64,000 nt of DNA from Caldilineaceae bacterium (GTDB lineage: Bacteria; Chloroflexota; Anaerolineae; Caldilineales; Caldilineaceae). Numbering within the stretch: position 1 is the first letter of the stretch; each line of letters starts with the position of its first letter. A model generated the notes under the pieces. The model was not told the origin of the DNA and ran no database searches. It was given only the letters and a program-made list of their open reading frames with translations. The translations under genes and the position numbers were made by a program. Positions 9,900-17,292 of this stretch are shown one piece after another. The stretch lies in contig JAJEDI010000055.1 of assembly GCA_022821585.1 (NCBI GenBank), forward strand, positions 248,001-312,000, given 5' to 3'.

Positions 9900-11534
9900 A
9901 TGCTAAAGCAATACGAGACGACTTTACGCACCGGTGTTGTATTCCTGCTGCTTACGCTTGCTCTGAGCGCCTGCGTCCCTGCCGCGTCTCCTCCGTCGGC
10001 GGGCGATACCGGAGCGCAATCTCAAGCCGCCGAATCAAGCGCGCCAACTGGCATGAAGAACGTAGTTTACGACAGTCTTCCTGATATGGATGGCGCGGAG
10101 ATAGTTGCGGTGACGGGCAACGACTACATACCGCTCAACTTCATCGACCCGGCCAGCGGCGAAGCCGTCGGCTGGGAATATGACGCGGTCAACGAGATCT
10201 GCCGCCGCCTCAACTGTGTTGTCAACTGGCAGGTCACCTCGTGGGAAGCGATGATCCAGGCGGTAGCCGAAGGCCAGTTCGATGTCGGAATGGACGGTAT
10301 AACGATCACGGCCGAACGCGCCGAAGTGGTGGACTTCTCGGACGCCTACATGACCAGCCAGCAATTCATGCTTGTCCGCGCCGACGAGGAACGATTCGAC
10401 ACTGCGGAAGCGTTTGCAGCGGATGGGTCGCTGTTGATCGGCGCGCAGGCGGGCACGACCGGCTTCTACACAGCCGTGTACGACATACTGGACGGCGATG
10501 AGTCGAATCCACGCATCCAGCTTCTGGACAACTTCGGGGCATCAGTGCAAGCACTGATCGCCGGCGACGTGGATATGGTGCTGGTCGATGCTGCCTCCGG
10601 TCGCGGCTATATCGGCGCCAACCCGGAAAAGCTCAAGATCGTGGGCGGGGCACTGGCGACCGAGGAGTTCGGCTTAATATTCACGCCTGGCAGCACTTGG
10701 ACCGCGCCTTTCAATGCAGCCATTCAGACGATGAAGGCCGACGGCTATCTGGACTATCTGAATACCCGCTGGTTCTTCCTCACAGATCCCAACGCCGCCG
10801 ACATTTATGACAGTCTGCCGGATCTGGATGGTGCAGAAGTAGTAGCTGTGACGGGCAACGACTACATACCGCTCAACTTCATCGACCCGGCCAGCGGTGA
10901 AGCCGTCGGCTGGGAATATGACGCGGTCAACGAGATCTGCCGCCGCCTTAACTGCGTGGTTAACTGGCAGGTTACTTCGTGGGAAGCGATGATCCAGGCG
11001 GTAGCCGAAGGCCTGTTCGATGTAGGCATGGATGGAATCACGATCACGGCCGAACGGGCCGAGGTGGTTGACTTCTCAGACGCCTACATGACCAGCCAGC
11101 AGTTCATGCTTGTCCGCGCCGAAGAGGAGCGATTCGACACGGCTGAAGCGTTTGCAGCGGATGGGTCGCTGTTGATCGGCGCGCAGGCGGGCACGACCGG
11201 CTTCTACACAGCCGTGTACGACATACTGGACGGCGATGAGTCGAATCCACGCATCCAGCTTCTGGACAACTTCGGGGCATCGGTGCAGGCACTGATCGCC
11301 GGCGACGTGGATATGGTGCTGGTCGATGCTGCCTCCGGTCGCGGCTATATCGGCGCCAACCCGGAAAAGCTCAAGATCGTGGGCGGGGCACTGGCGACCG
11401 AGGAGTTCGGCTTAATATTCACGCCTGGTAGCACTTGGACCGCGCCTTTCAATGCAGCCATTCAGACGATGAAGGCTGACGGTTACGACGAGTACCTGAA
11501 CGTCAAGTGGTTCTTCATGTACGATCCAAATTGA
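9900..11534 (+). CDS. lipoprotein with two tandem family-3 substrate-binding domains (amino-acid ABC uptake)
   Basis: Extracytoplasmic receptor for polar amino acids, 544 residues, about twice the usual length. The N terminus is a lipoprotein signal: hydrophobic 'VVFLLLTLALSAC' with the lipobox cysteine at residue 25, then a Ser/Pro/Ala linker. Two family-3 solute-binding domains follow at about 58-303 and 304-544, each with 'DYIPLNFIDPASGEAVGWEYD', 'DVGMDGITITAERAEVVDFS' and 'GAQAGTTGFYTAVYD'-like blocks. They are nearly identical to each other. ATG 9900 is preferred over an upstream TTG at 9834 because it places the signal peptide at the N terminus and has GGAG eight bases upstream. The permease gene follows; no ATPase gene is nearby. 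Confidence 0.92.
   Translation: MLKQYETTLRTGVVFLLLTLALSACVPAASPPSAGDTGAQSQAAESSAPTGMKNVVYDSLPDMDGAEIVAVTGNDYIPLNFIDPASGEAVGWEYDAVNEICRRLNCVVNWQVTSWEAMIQAVAEGQFDVGMDGITITAERAEVVDFSDAYMTSQQFMLVRADEERFDTAEAFAADGSLLIGAQAGTTGFYTAVYDILDGDESNPRIQLLDNFGASVQALIAGDVDMVLVDAASGRGYIGANPEKLKIVGGALATEEFGLIFTPGSTWTAPFNAAIQTMKADGYLDYLNTRWFFLTDPNAADIYDSLPDLDGAEVVAVTGNDYIPLNFIDPASGEAVGWEYDAVNEICRRLNCVVNWQVTSWEAMIQAVAEGLFDVGMDGITITAERAEVVDFSDAYMTSQQFMLVRAEEERFDTAEAFAADGSLLIGAQAGTTGFYTAVYDILDGDESNPRIQLLDNFGASVQALIAGDVDMVLVDAASGRGYIGANPEKLKIVGGALATEEFGLIFTPGSTWTAPFNAAIQTMKADGYDEYLNVKWFFMYDPN
10071..11532 (+). repeat. in-frame tandem duplication of 738 bp inside the binding-protein gene
   Basis: Two direct copies with a period of exactly 738 bp (246 codons), for example 'gacagtct' at 10071 and again at 10809. 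By hand count the first 339 bases of the unit differ at about 31 places between copies, nearly all at third codon positions, while the next roughly 330 bases (from 10410 and 11148) differ at only three places. Divergence rises again at the last codons. Confidence 0.95.
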
Positions 11535-11542
11535 TGCTAGTT

Positions 11543-11589
11543 CGAGCGCAAGGAGATCCGCTGACGACAGCCCCCGCTCCTTGCGCTCG
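11543..11589 (+). promoter_or_regulatory. strong intergenic hairpin between binding-protein and permease genes
   Basis: Perfect 13-bp inverted repeat (cgagcgcaaggag at 11543-11555, its complement at 11577-11589) with a 21-base loop, starting nine bases after the binding-protein stop. No T-run follows. Such intercistronic stems in uptake operons usually protect the upstream binding-protein mRNA or attenuate the permease, so that the receptor is made in excess; that role is inferred. Confidence 0.65.
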
Positions 11590-11612
11590 TAGTCAGACAT
11601 TACCTTGCACTC

Positions 11613-12470
11613 GTGACAGCAGTTGACGTTACGCAAGGCCATCCCCGGCGCTCGCTTGCCGATTACTTCGCTCGCCTGCCCTATTGGCTCCTGGTGGCAC
11701 TGCTACTCGGTGTGCTACTCCTCTGGAGCCTGTTAGCCGACGCAGATTACAATCTGATTTTCAACGCCGTATCTAAGGGTGTAGGCGTGACGCTCTACGT
11801 CTGCCTGACCTCCTTTGGTCTGTCGCTGTTTGTCGGCCTGGCCTTCGGCCTGGCGCGCGTCTCCCGCCAACGTCTGGTGTATGAAACGGCTTCCTTCTAC
11901 GTGGAGATCATCCGCGGCGTGCCGATGCTGGTGATTCTCTTCTATATTGCATTTGTGGGCGCACCGGGGCTGGTAGACCTGTTCAATTGGGCGGGTGGTG
12001 AACTGCAGGGGCTGGGATTCGGCTTCTTGGGAAAGCCGCTGGCCGAATTCAGCATTCGCCAACTCTCCTTCACCAGCCGCGCGATCCTGGCCCTGGTAAT
12101 CGGCTATAGCGCGTTCATAGCTGAGATCTTTCGGGCTGGCATCGAAAGCGTGGAACGGGGACAGATGGAGGCGGCGCTCAGCCTTGGCATGACCCGGGGC
12201 CAGGCCATGCGTCATGTGATATTGCCCCAGGCCGTCCGGCGCGTACTGCCGCCGCTGGGCAACGACTTCATCGCCATGCTAAAAGACTCGGCGCTTGTGT
12301 CCGTTCTGGGTGTTCAGGACATTACCCAGCTGGGCAGGCTTTATGCGACCAGCACGTTCCGCTTTTTCGAAACGTACAACGTCGTCGCCTTTCTCTACCT
12401 GGTGATGACGATAGGGCTTTCTCTGTTCGTACGTTACTGGGAGAGGCGCAACCAGCTCAATGAAGGATAA
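11613..12470 (+). CDS. polar amino-acid ABC transporter permease
   Basis: Membrane component of a His/Glu/Gln/opine-type ABC importer (285 residues). About five or six hydrophobic helices and the cytoplasmic EAA loop that docks the ATPase are visible ('[22 protein letters not shown]', around residues 185-206, followed by '[22 protein letters not shown]'). The start is taken as GTG 11613; no strong ribosome site precedes it, so a later start near the first helix is possible. It is downstream of the double-domain receptor, from which it should receive substrate. The ATP-binding subunit is not encoded next to it and must come from elsewhere. Confidence 0.9.
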   Translation: MTAVDVTQGHPRRSLADYFARLPYWLLVALLLGVLLLWSLLADADYNLIFNAVSKGVGVTLYVCLTSFGLSLFVGLAFGLARVSRQRLVYETASFYVEIIRGVPMLVILFYIAFVGAPGLVDLFNWAGGELQGLGFGFLGKPLAEFSIRQLSFTSRAILALVIGYSAFIAEIFRAGIESVERGQMEAALSLGMTRGQAMRHVILPQAVRRVLPPLGNDFIAMLKDSALVSVLGVQDITQLGRLYATSTFRFFETYNVVAFLYLVMTIGLSLFVRYWERRNQLNEG

Positions 12471-12497
12471 AGGCGGACGGCACTCGCCGCCCGCCTT
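12470..12497. terminator. hairpin terminator between convergent permease and P-II genes
   Basis: An 11-bp stem with one mismatch (aaggcggacgg / ccgcccgcctt) and a 6-base loop starts at the last base of the permease stop codon. It lies between the permease gene and the convergent amtB/P-II transcript and can work from either side, though no long T-run is present. Confidence 0.5.
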
Positions 12498-12590
12498 CAG
12501 ATACACTCTTGGCAGGAACTGATCCTTTGTAAGTAAGACCGGGACGCCCTCGCCGATAGGATCCCTGAATGCCGCTATCGAGAAAACTTC

Positions 12591-12983
12591 CTAGCGGTCC
12601 TGATCTGTCTGGTGCTCGGAGATATCGATCTCGCCCTCATAAACGAGCGCGTCGTCGCCCTGTTCACCCGTGCTGATTCGAATGATGTTTTCCACGGGAC
12701 AGATGAAGATGGCGCCGTCTCCTTGTGTGCCGGTGGCCGCCGTCCTCTGAATGGTCGCCACTACCTGATCAACCTCGTCTTCGCTTACAACGAGATTCAT
12801 CTGGATCCGCGGCAAGGTGTCGACCACGTAAGTGCTGTGCCTTCCGGCAAGTTTGATCCCGCTCTGACGGCCGTGCCCCTGGACTTCGACAGTATCGATA
12901 GCGGGGACACCAATCTCAATCAGAGCCAGCCTGACACTGTCCAGCTTCTCATGTCGGATGTACGCCTCGATCTTTTTAAACAC
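12591..12983 (-). CDS. glnK: P-II family nitrogen regulatory protein (second copy)
   Basis: Trimeric nitrogen/energy sensor of 130 residues (usual P-II length about 112). It starts with 'KKIEAYIRHEKLDSVRLAL' and carries the nucleotide-binding 'TGTQGDGAIFICPVENIIRISTGEQG'. In the T-loop the tyrosine equivalent to Tyr51 is kept ('STYVVDTLPR'), while the position of Tyr46 is glycine. The C terminus is extended by about 18 acidic residues. GTG start at 12983 with AGGAG upstream. Third gene of amtB-glnK-glnK, 60 bases behind the first P-II gene. It probably binds and blocks AmtB or controls other nitrogen targets. Confidence 0.93.
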   Translation of the reverse strand: MFKKIEAYIRHEKLDSVRLALIEIGVPAIDTVEVQGHGRQSGIKLAGRHSTYVVDTLPRIQMNLVVSEDEVDQVVATIQRTAATGTQGDGAIFICPVENIIRISTGEQGDDALVYEGEIDISEHQTDQDR

Positions 12984-13043
12984 CGCTATTTCTCCTGTGT
13001 GTCAAGAGAAACTCTCACGTCCGCAAGGCAGGCGAGAGTCCCT

Positions 13044-13487
13044 TCAATCCTCTATTCTGTACTTCCTCTCCAGAAAGAAAGCAAAGAAATCGCTTAGATC
13101 AGGGGGCGGCGATAGCATTCCTTGAATGTCGATGTCTCCTTCATAGACCAACACGTCGGCGCCTTGCTCTCCCGTGCTGACCCTTACGATGTTGTCCACC
13201 GGACAGATGTATATGGCCCCATCGCCTTGCGTCCCAGTAGCGGCTTTCTTTCTGATTGCCTCTACGATCTGGGCAACGTCGTCCTCACTAACGACTACAG
13301 TCAAACGAAGACGTGGTAACGTATCGACAGAGTAGCTGCTGTGTCGACCGGCCAACCTTATGCCGGGCTGCCTGCCATGTCCCTGCACTTCCACCGTGTC
13401 GATGGCGGGAACGCCGATCTCCACCAGGGCTGACCTGACCTCAGTCAGCTTTTCGAGTCGAATGTAAGCCTCAACCTTCTTGAGCAT
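13044..13487 (-). CDS. glnK: P-II family nitrogen regulatory protein (first copy)
   Basis: P-II sensor protein of 147 residues, clearly paralogous to the neighbouring copy. The N-terminal 'KKVEAYIRLEKLTEVRSALVEIGVPA', the T-loop 'GRQPGIRLAGRHSSYSVD' (Tyr52 here is the Tyr51 position; position 46 is Gly) and the nucleotide block 'TGTQGDGAIYICPVDN' are visible. Gln40 of the ligand-binding 'RQ' is present. The C-terminal tail is about 35 residues longer than in E. coli GlnK and ends in an aromatic and charged segment ('FFAFFLERKY'). ATG 13487 has GAGGAG upstream. It follows amtB, the classic position for GlnK, which plugs the ammonium channel when nitrogen is plentiful. Confidence 0.93.
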   Translation of the reverse strand: MLKKVEAYIRLEKLTEVRSALVEIGVPAIDTVEVQGHGRQPGIRLAGRHSSYSVDTLPRLRLTVVVSEDDVAQIVEAIRKKAATGTQGDGAIYICPVDNIVRVSTGEQGADVLVYEGDIDIQGMLSPPPDLSDFFAFFLERKYRIED

Positions 13488-13536
13488 CGCTCATCTCCTC
13501 TCCATCGAAAGAGGAGTATGCCACTTTTCCAGAATT

Positions 13537-13562
13537 GGGTCGTGCCATTACCCGCACGACCC
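13537..13562. promoter_or_regulatory. hairpin between amtB and the first P-II gene
   Basis: Perfect 9-bp inverted repeat (gggtcgtgc / gcacgaccc) with an 8-base loop, 49 bases upstream of the P-II start on the minus strand. No T-run follows on the minus strand. It may set the ratio of channel to regulator through mRNA processing or partial termination. Confidence 0.5.
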
Positions 13563-13578
13563 TGTGGCAAGAAGGAGT

Positions 13579-13710
13579 CTAGGACTCTTCCCTTTCGCTA
13601 CCCTCGTCACTTTCGCTAGCTTCGACAGTCTCGCTGCCTTCGCTTTCTTCATAGCCTTCCGAACCTTCAAAATCTTCAATCCTTGCGCCTTCACTACCTT
13701 GCCTCGCTAG
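13579..13710 (-). other. in-frame acidic 43-codon extension behind the amtB UGA stop
   Basis: Directly after the amtB stop codon (TGA at 13713-13711) the same reading frame stays open for 43 codons, to TAG at 13579-13581. The encoded tail has 14 Glu, 2 Asp, 8 Ser and 6 Gly and only 3 Arg, with 'EGSEGYEESEGSE' in its middle. This composition is not random intergenic sequence. The stop context reads TGA-CTAG. It may be the remains of a longer AmtB tail cut by a recent nonsense change, or a tail reached by stop-codon readthrough. Confidence 0.6.
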
Positions 13711-14919
13711 TCACGCATAGGCGCGCTCGCCATGCTCGCTGATGTCCAGCCCAATCTCTTCTTCCTGCTCAGTGACCGCCAAGCCCCAGACTGCGTCCAG
13801 GATCTTGGTGAGTATGAACGTAATAATGTACGAGTATATGATCGTCACAATTACGGTCATCAACTGGATGCCGAACTGCGTAGGGTTGCCGTAGAAGAGG
13901 CCGTCTGTTCCGCCGACGGCTGCAGTCGCAAACAGGCCGGTTGCCAGCGCACCCCACGTGCCTGCCATCCCGTGACAGGCCCAAACGTCCAGACTCTCGT
14001 CCAACCCCTTCTTTTCGCGGAAGTCTATGCTGTAGTAGCTAACAGGCGCCGCAATTGCGCCGATCAAAAGCGCCGCCATCGGCGTGACGAAACCGGCCGC
14101 GGGCGTAATCGCGACCAGTCCCACAACAGCTCCTGTCACGATGCCCAGAACGCTGGGCTTGTTGTCTCGCCAGGACAAGAACATCCAGACTACCGCCGCC
14201 GCCGCCGCCGCCGTATTCGTGTTCACCAGCGCCTGCACAGCCAGACCGTCGGCTGCAAGGGCGCTCCCGCCGTTGAAACCAAACCAGCCGACCCACAGCA
14301 GGCCTGCCCCCAGGACGGTGAACGCGATGTTGTGCGGCTCGATCGCCACCTGTCCGAACCCCTTGCGCTTGCGGATTGCCATGGAAAACGCCAGCGCCGA
14401 GAAACCGGCCGTGATGTGGACGACCGTACCACCGGCAAAGTCCAGCGCGCCCCAGCGGGCAAAGATGCCGCCGCCCCAGGCCCAGTGGCACACCGGATCG
14501 TAGACGAGCGTCGCCCACAAGACCGCAAAGACCAGGTACACCTTGAAACGAATGCGTTCAACGAATGTCCCCGAGATCAGCGCGGGCGTGATTATGGCGA
14601 AGGTCATCTGAAATGCGGCAAACAGCAGATGGGGAATGGACAGACCTTCCAGTGCCTCCACACCCACATTGGAAAGACCAATGTAGTCGAGACCGCCTAC
14701 CAGTCCAGCGACGCTTGTGCCAAAAGCCAGGGTGTAACCAATGACAACCCACTGAATGCTGATGAGGCCAATCGTTATAAAACTGAGGTTGAGTGTTGAG
14801 AGGATGTTCTTCCGGCGTACCATCCCACCGTAAAAGAAGCCCAACGCCGGCGTCATCATCAGCACCAGTGCGGTGGCGACGATGATCCAGGCAGTATCTC
14901 CAGAATTGATGCCTTCCAT
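13711..14919 (-). CDS. amtB: ammonium transporter
   Basis: Ammonium/ammonia channel of the Amt/Rh family with eleven membrane helices, 402 residues. Key residues can be seen: 'YDPVCHWAWGGG' at the periplasmic site, first pore histidine in 'AGGTVVHITAG' and second in 'VWACHGMAGTWGALATG'. ATG 14919 is chosen because AGGAGGAG stands directly upstream; a longer frame to 15021 adds a stretch without helix character. It heads an operon with two P-II genes, the standard arrangement for ammonium uptake shut off by GlnK. Odd: the reading frame continues after its UGA stop as an acidic tail, described separately. Confidence 0.96.
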   Translation of the reverse strand: MEGINSGDTAWIIVATALVLMMTPALGFFYGGMVRRKNILSTLNLSFITIGLISIQWVVIGYTLAFGTSVAGLVGGLDYIGLSNVGVEALEGLSIPHLLFAAFQMTFAIITPALISGTFVERIRFKVYLVFAVLWATLVYDPVCHWAWGGGIFARWGALDFAGGTVVHITAGFSALAFSMAIRKRKGFGQVAIEPHNIAFTVLGAGLLWVGWFGFNGGSALAADGLAVQALVNTNTAAAAAAVVWMFLSWRDNKPSVLGIVTGAVVGLVAITPAAGFVTPMAALLIGAIAAPVSYYSIDFREKKGLDESLDVWACHGMAGTWGALATGLFATAAVGGTDGLFYGNPTQFGIQLMTVIVTIIYSYIITFILTKILDAVWGLAVTEQEEEIGLDISEHGERAYA

Positions 14920-15066
14920 ATGCGCGTCTCCTCCTGTTGCAGGCAATCCCTGCTGTCCGAACTGCTTTAGTGGGGTCAAATCGACTAAGAGGCCCCGTGC
15001 GGGAACCCCTTTGGCCAACAACTAATGATCGCCGAAACAGAGCCGGAAATCCTATAGTCATCCTGC

Positions 15067-15094
15067 ACAATAGAACGCCAACCTCAGTTGTAAA
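15067..15094 (-). promoter_or_regulatory. candidate amtB promoter
   Basis: On the minus strand TTTACA, 16-base spacer, TATTGT; five of six and four of six matches to the sigma-70 consensus. It gives a leader of about 140 bases before amtB. I see no sigma-54 -24/-12 element (GG-N10-GC) with good spacing here, but did not exhaust the possibility. Confidence 0.35.
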
Positions 15095-15181
15095 TGTTGC
15101 CCAACCTCCTTTTCAATCGCCCGGTCTGGTTCACCGTTTTCCTGAGCAATTTTCCGGCCTGGGATCGCCGCTTTTGTGAAG

Positions 15182-15211
15182 TTGGAAAATCAGGGGGCCT
15201 TTGACTACAAT
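15182..15211 (+). promoter_or_regulatory. weak candidate pdxS promoter
   Basis: TTGGAA, 18-base spacer, TACAAT, 124 bases before the pdxS start, in the 415-bp divergent region between amtB and pdxS. The remaining part of this intergenic stretch holds no gene that I can support. Confidence 0.3.
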
Positions 15212-15334
15212 AACAGAAATCAAAACCTAGCGCAAGAGGTTGAGCTGGATCAGGGATCCGCGTTTTTGGTTCACTCTTCACGCGCAGTATGAGACGATTC
15301 TGTCCTGTTGTGGCATCCAAGGAGACACAGACCC

Positions 15335-16252
15335 ATGAGTACAAAAAACGGTCAGCAGAGTGATGGTCAGGTGGAACGAGGAACATTTGCTGTCAAGGCC
15401 GGTCTGGCACAGATGCTTAAGGGCGGCGTCATTATGGACGTAGTGACGGCCGATCAGGCCCGCATCGCCGAAGAGGCAGGCGCCTGCGCTGTCATGGCCC
15501 TTGAACGCGTCCCCGCTGACATTCGCCAGGATGGCGGCGTTGCCCGTATGAGCGACCCGCGGCTCATCAAAGAGATCATGGCGGCCGTCACCATTCCGGT
15601 AATGGCGAAAGTTCGGATCGGACACTTTGTAGAAGCGCAGATTCTTGAGGCCCTGGGCGTCGACTACATTGACGAAAGCGAAGTCCTGACTCCTGCTGAC
15701 GAGAGCCATCACATCAATAAGCACAGCTTTACGATTCCCTTTGTATGCGGCTGTCGCAACTTGGGAGAGGCACTCCGCCGCATTGCCGAAGGCGCGGCGA
15801 TGATCCGTACAAAGGGCGAAGCGGGGACAGGCGACGTCGTTGAGGCAGTACGGCACGCCCGCAGCGTATACGGCGCGATTCGCCGCATCAGCAGGATGGA
15901 TGCCGACGAACTGTTCACCTACGCTAAGGACATTCAGGCACCTTATGACCTTGTGAAGGAGACTGCCGAGTTGAATCGACTACCCGTCGTGAACTTCGCA
16001 GCCGGTGGCGTGGCCACTCCGGCAGACGCGGCACTGATGATGCAGTTGGGCGTGGACGGTGTCTTCGTCGGCTCCGGCATATTCAAGAGTGACGACCCTG
16101 CCAAGCGTGCGCATGCCATTGTTCAGGCGGTCACGCATTTCAACGATCCGCACATTCTCGCAGAAGTGAGCGAAAACCTGGGCGCGCCGATGGTCGGCAT
16201 CAACGTAACCGAACTGTCCGAAGCCGAGAAGTTGGCAGAACGAGGATGGTAG
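15335..16252 (+). CDS. pdxS: pyridoxal 5'-phosphate synthase, synthase subunit
   Basis: Makes pyridoxal 5'-phosphate from ribose 5-phosphate, glyceraldehyde 3-phosphate and ammonia delivered by PdxT. The 305-residue protein shows the catalytic lysines in '[10 protein letters not shown]' and '[21 protein letters not shown]', '[19 protein letters not shown]', and '[18 protein letters not shown]' of the phosphate site. ATG 15335 follows AAGGAG; an upstream GTG at 15308 lacks this. PdxT is encoded 223 bases downstream, so this organism uses the deoxyxylulose-independent vitamin B6 route. Confidence 0.97.
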   Translation: MSTKNGQQSDGQVERGTFAVKAGLAQMLKGGVIMDVVTADQARIAEEAGACAVMALERVPADIRQDGGVARMSDPRLIKEIMAAVTIPVMAKVRIGHFVEAQILEALGVDYIDESEVLTPADESHHINKHSFTIPFVCGCRNLGEALRRIAEGAAMIRTKGEAGTGDVVEAVRHARSVYGAIRRISRMDADELFTYAKDIQAPYDLVKETAELNRLPVVNFAAGGVATPADAALMMQLGVDGVFVGSGIFKSDDPAKRAHAIVQAVTHFNDPHILAEVSENLGAPMVGINVTELSEAEKLAERGW

Positions 16253-16287
16253 CGGGCGCGATGCCCGTAGTCAGCAAGCCTGTTAGT

Positions 16288-16324
16288 GACGGTGGCAGGA
16301 GAGCCTATCTCTCCTGTCACCGTC
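16288..16324 (+). terminator. strong hairpin between pdxS and pdxT
   Basis: A 15-bp stem with one G-U pair (16288-16302 and 16310-16324) and a 7-base loop, 35 bases after the pdxS stop. The 3' side is followed by 'ttcgatgcc', not a T-run. It may partly end transcription after pdxS so that synthase exceeds glutaminase, or stabilise the pdxS message. The rest of this 223-base gap has no gene. Confidence 0.5.
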
Positions 16325-16475
16325 TTCGATGCCTTCCTCCGCTGAGAGAACGTGAATCTTAGTGTGCAGCTCCTCCAGCGCTTTCTCTTAGCACCCGATC
16401 CCTTAGCGGACCTCCACCACTCTTTATCACAATCGTCGCAAGGACGTCCCTAATGAACCGATTGAGAATTGTGAC

Positions 16476-17102
16476 ATGAGCGAAGTTCGTCTAGGGGTCC
16501 TCGCGCTCCAGGGCGCCTTTCGCGAACACATCGCCATGCTGAAGCGCCTCAACGTCGAAGCCGCCGAGGTACGACTGGCACAAGAACTGGACGACCTGGA
16601 CGGACTCATCATCCCAGGCGGCGAGAGCACAAGTATGGGACTTGTGGCCGAGCGCTGGGGTCTGGTCGAGCCGTTGCGCCGGTGGGTCCAGAGAGGAAAG
16701 CCCACTTGGGGCACCTGCGCTGGTATGATTCTTCTGGCTGAGAACGCGACCGGCCAGAAACTCGGCGGTCAGGCTCTGATCGGCGGTCTTGACGTAACCG
16801 TCAATCGCAACTACTTTGGTCGCCAGGTCGACAGCTTTGAGGCCGATCTCGAAGTGCCTGCACTGGGAGATTCACCGTTCCACGCAGTATTCATTCGCGC
16901 TCCCGCCATTACCGCAGTTGCCCAAGGTATTGAGACTCTGGCCACCGTTGCTTCGCTGGGTGAAGAGACCGAGTCGGTAATCGCTGCCGTACGTAAAGGA
17001 CCGATCTTGGCAACAGCTTTCCACCCCGAACTCACTGACGACTTGCGCTGGCACCGCTATTTCGTGAAGGTCGTTACCGATTACAAGTCGTGCACCGGCT
17101 GA
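16476..17102 (+). CDS. pdxT: pyridoxal 5'-phosphate synthase, glutaminase subunit
   Basis: Class I glutamine amidotransferase that releases ammonia from glutamine for PdxS (208 residues). The family blocks are '[13 protein letters not shown]' at the N terminus, the oxyanion '[11 protein letters not shown]', the nucleophile cysteine in '[11 protein letters not shown]' near residue 85, '[11 protein letters not shown]' and the His-Glu pair in 'FHPELTDD' near 190. It follows pdxS on the same strand. No good ribosome site is seen before ATG 16476; 'gagaattgtgac' upstream is the best candidate. Confidence 0.96.
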   Translation: MSEVRLGVLALQGAFREHIAMLKRLNVEAAEVRLAQELDDLDGLIIPGGESTSMGLVAERWGLVEPLRRWVQRGKPTWGTCAGMILLAENATGQKLGGQALIGGLDVTVNRNYFGRQVDSFEADLEVPALGDSPFHAVFIRAPAITAVAQGIETLATVASLGEETESVIAAVRKGPILATAFHPELTDDLRWHRYFVKVVTDYKSCTG

Positions 17103-17210
17103 CGGGGTGAAGAAGTAACGGACAGGGAAAACTGATAGCCGGCAAATCATGGTAGGCATCTTGGAGCCAAACTTTTCTCTCTCTGCTGGCGCCGCCGAAT
17201 TTGAACCGCA

Positions 17211-17250
17211 AAAAGAAGCCCGTGCAAGACTGTTATGTCTCACACGGGCT
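17211..17250 (-). terminator. intrinsic terminator of the DUF4013-like gene
   Basis: On the minus strand a stem agcccgtg / cacgggct, with an inner agac/gtct pairing, is followed by tcttttt. This is a good intrinsic terminator 42 bases after the stop of the membrane-protein gene. The same stem lies downstream of convergent pdxT but has no T-run on that side. Confidence 0.75.
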
Positions 17251-17292
17251 CTTGAATCCGAATCCGATGCTCTATCTCAGGTGTTTGTGCAC

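Noticed and set aside
13557-13710. Lys-rich, histone-like peptide in another frame behind amtB
   Set aside because: It is the shifted frame of the same GAA-rich stretch; the amtB-frame reading is better explained and no ribosome site precedes the basic frame.
13711-13713. UGA of amtB as a selenocysteine codon
   Set aside because: No selenoprotein family resemblance at this position and no obvious bacterial SECIS stem directly after the codon; nonsense change or readthrough is simpler.
13732-14799. 355-residue open frame opposite amtB
   Set aside because: Antisense shadow of a conserved membrane protein; composition is Arg/Asp/Gln-rich without any motif.
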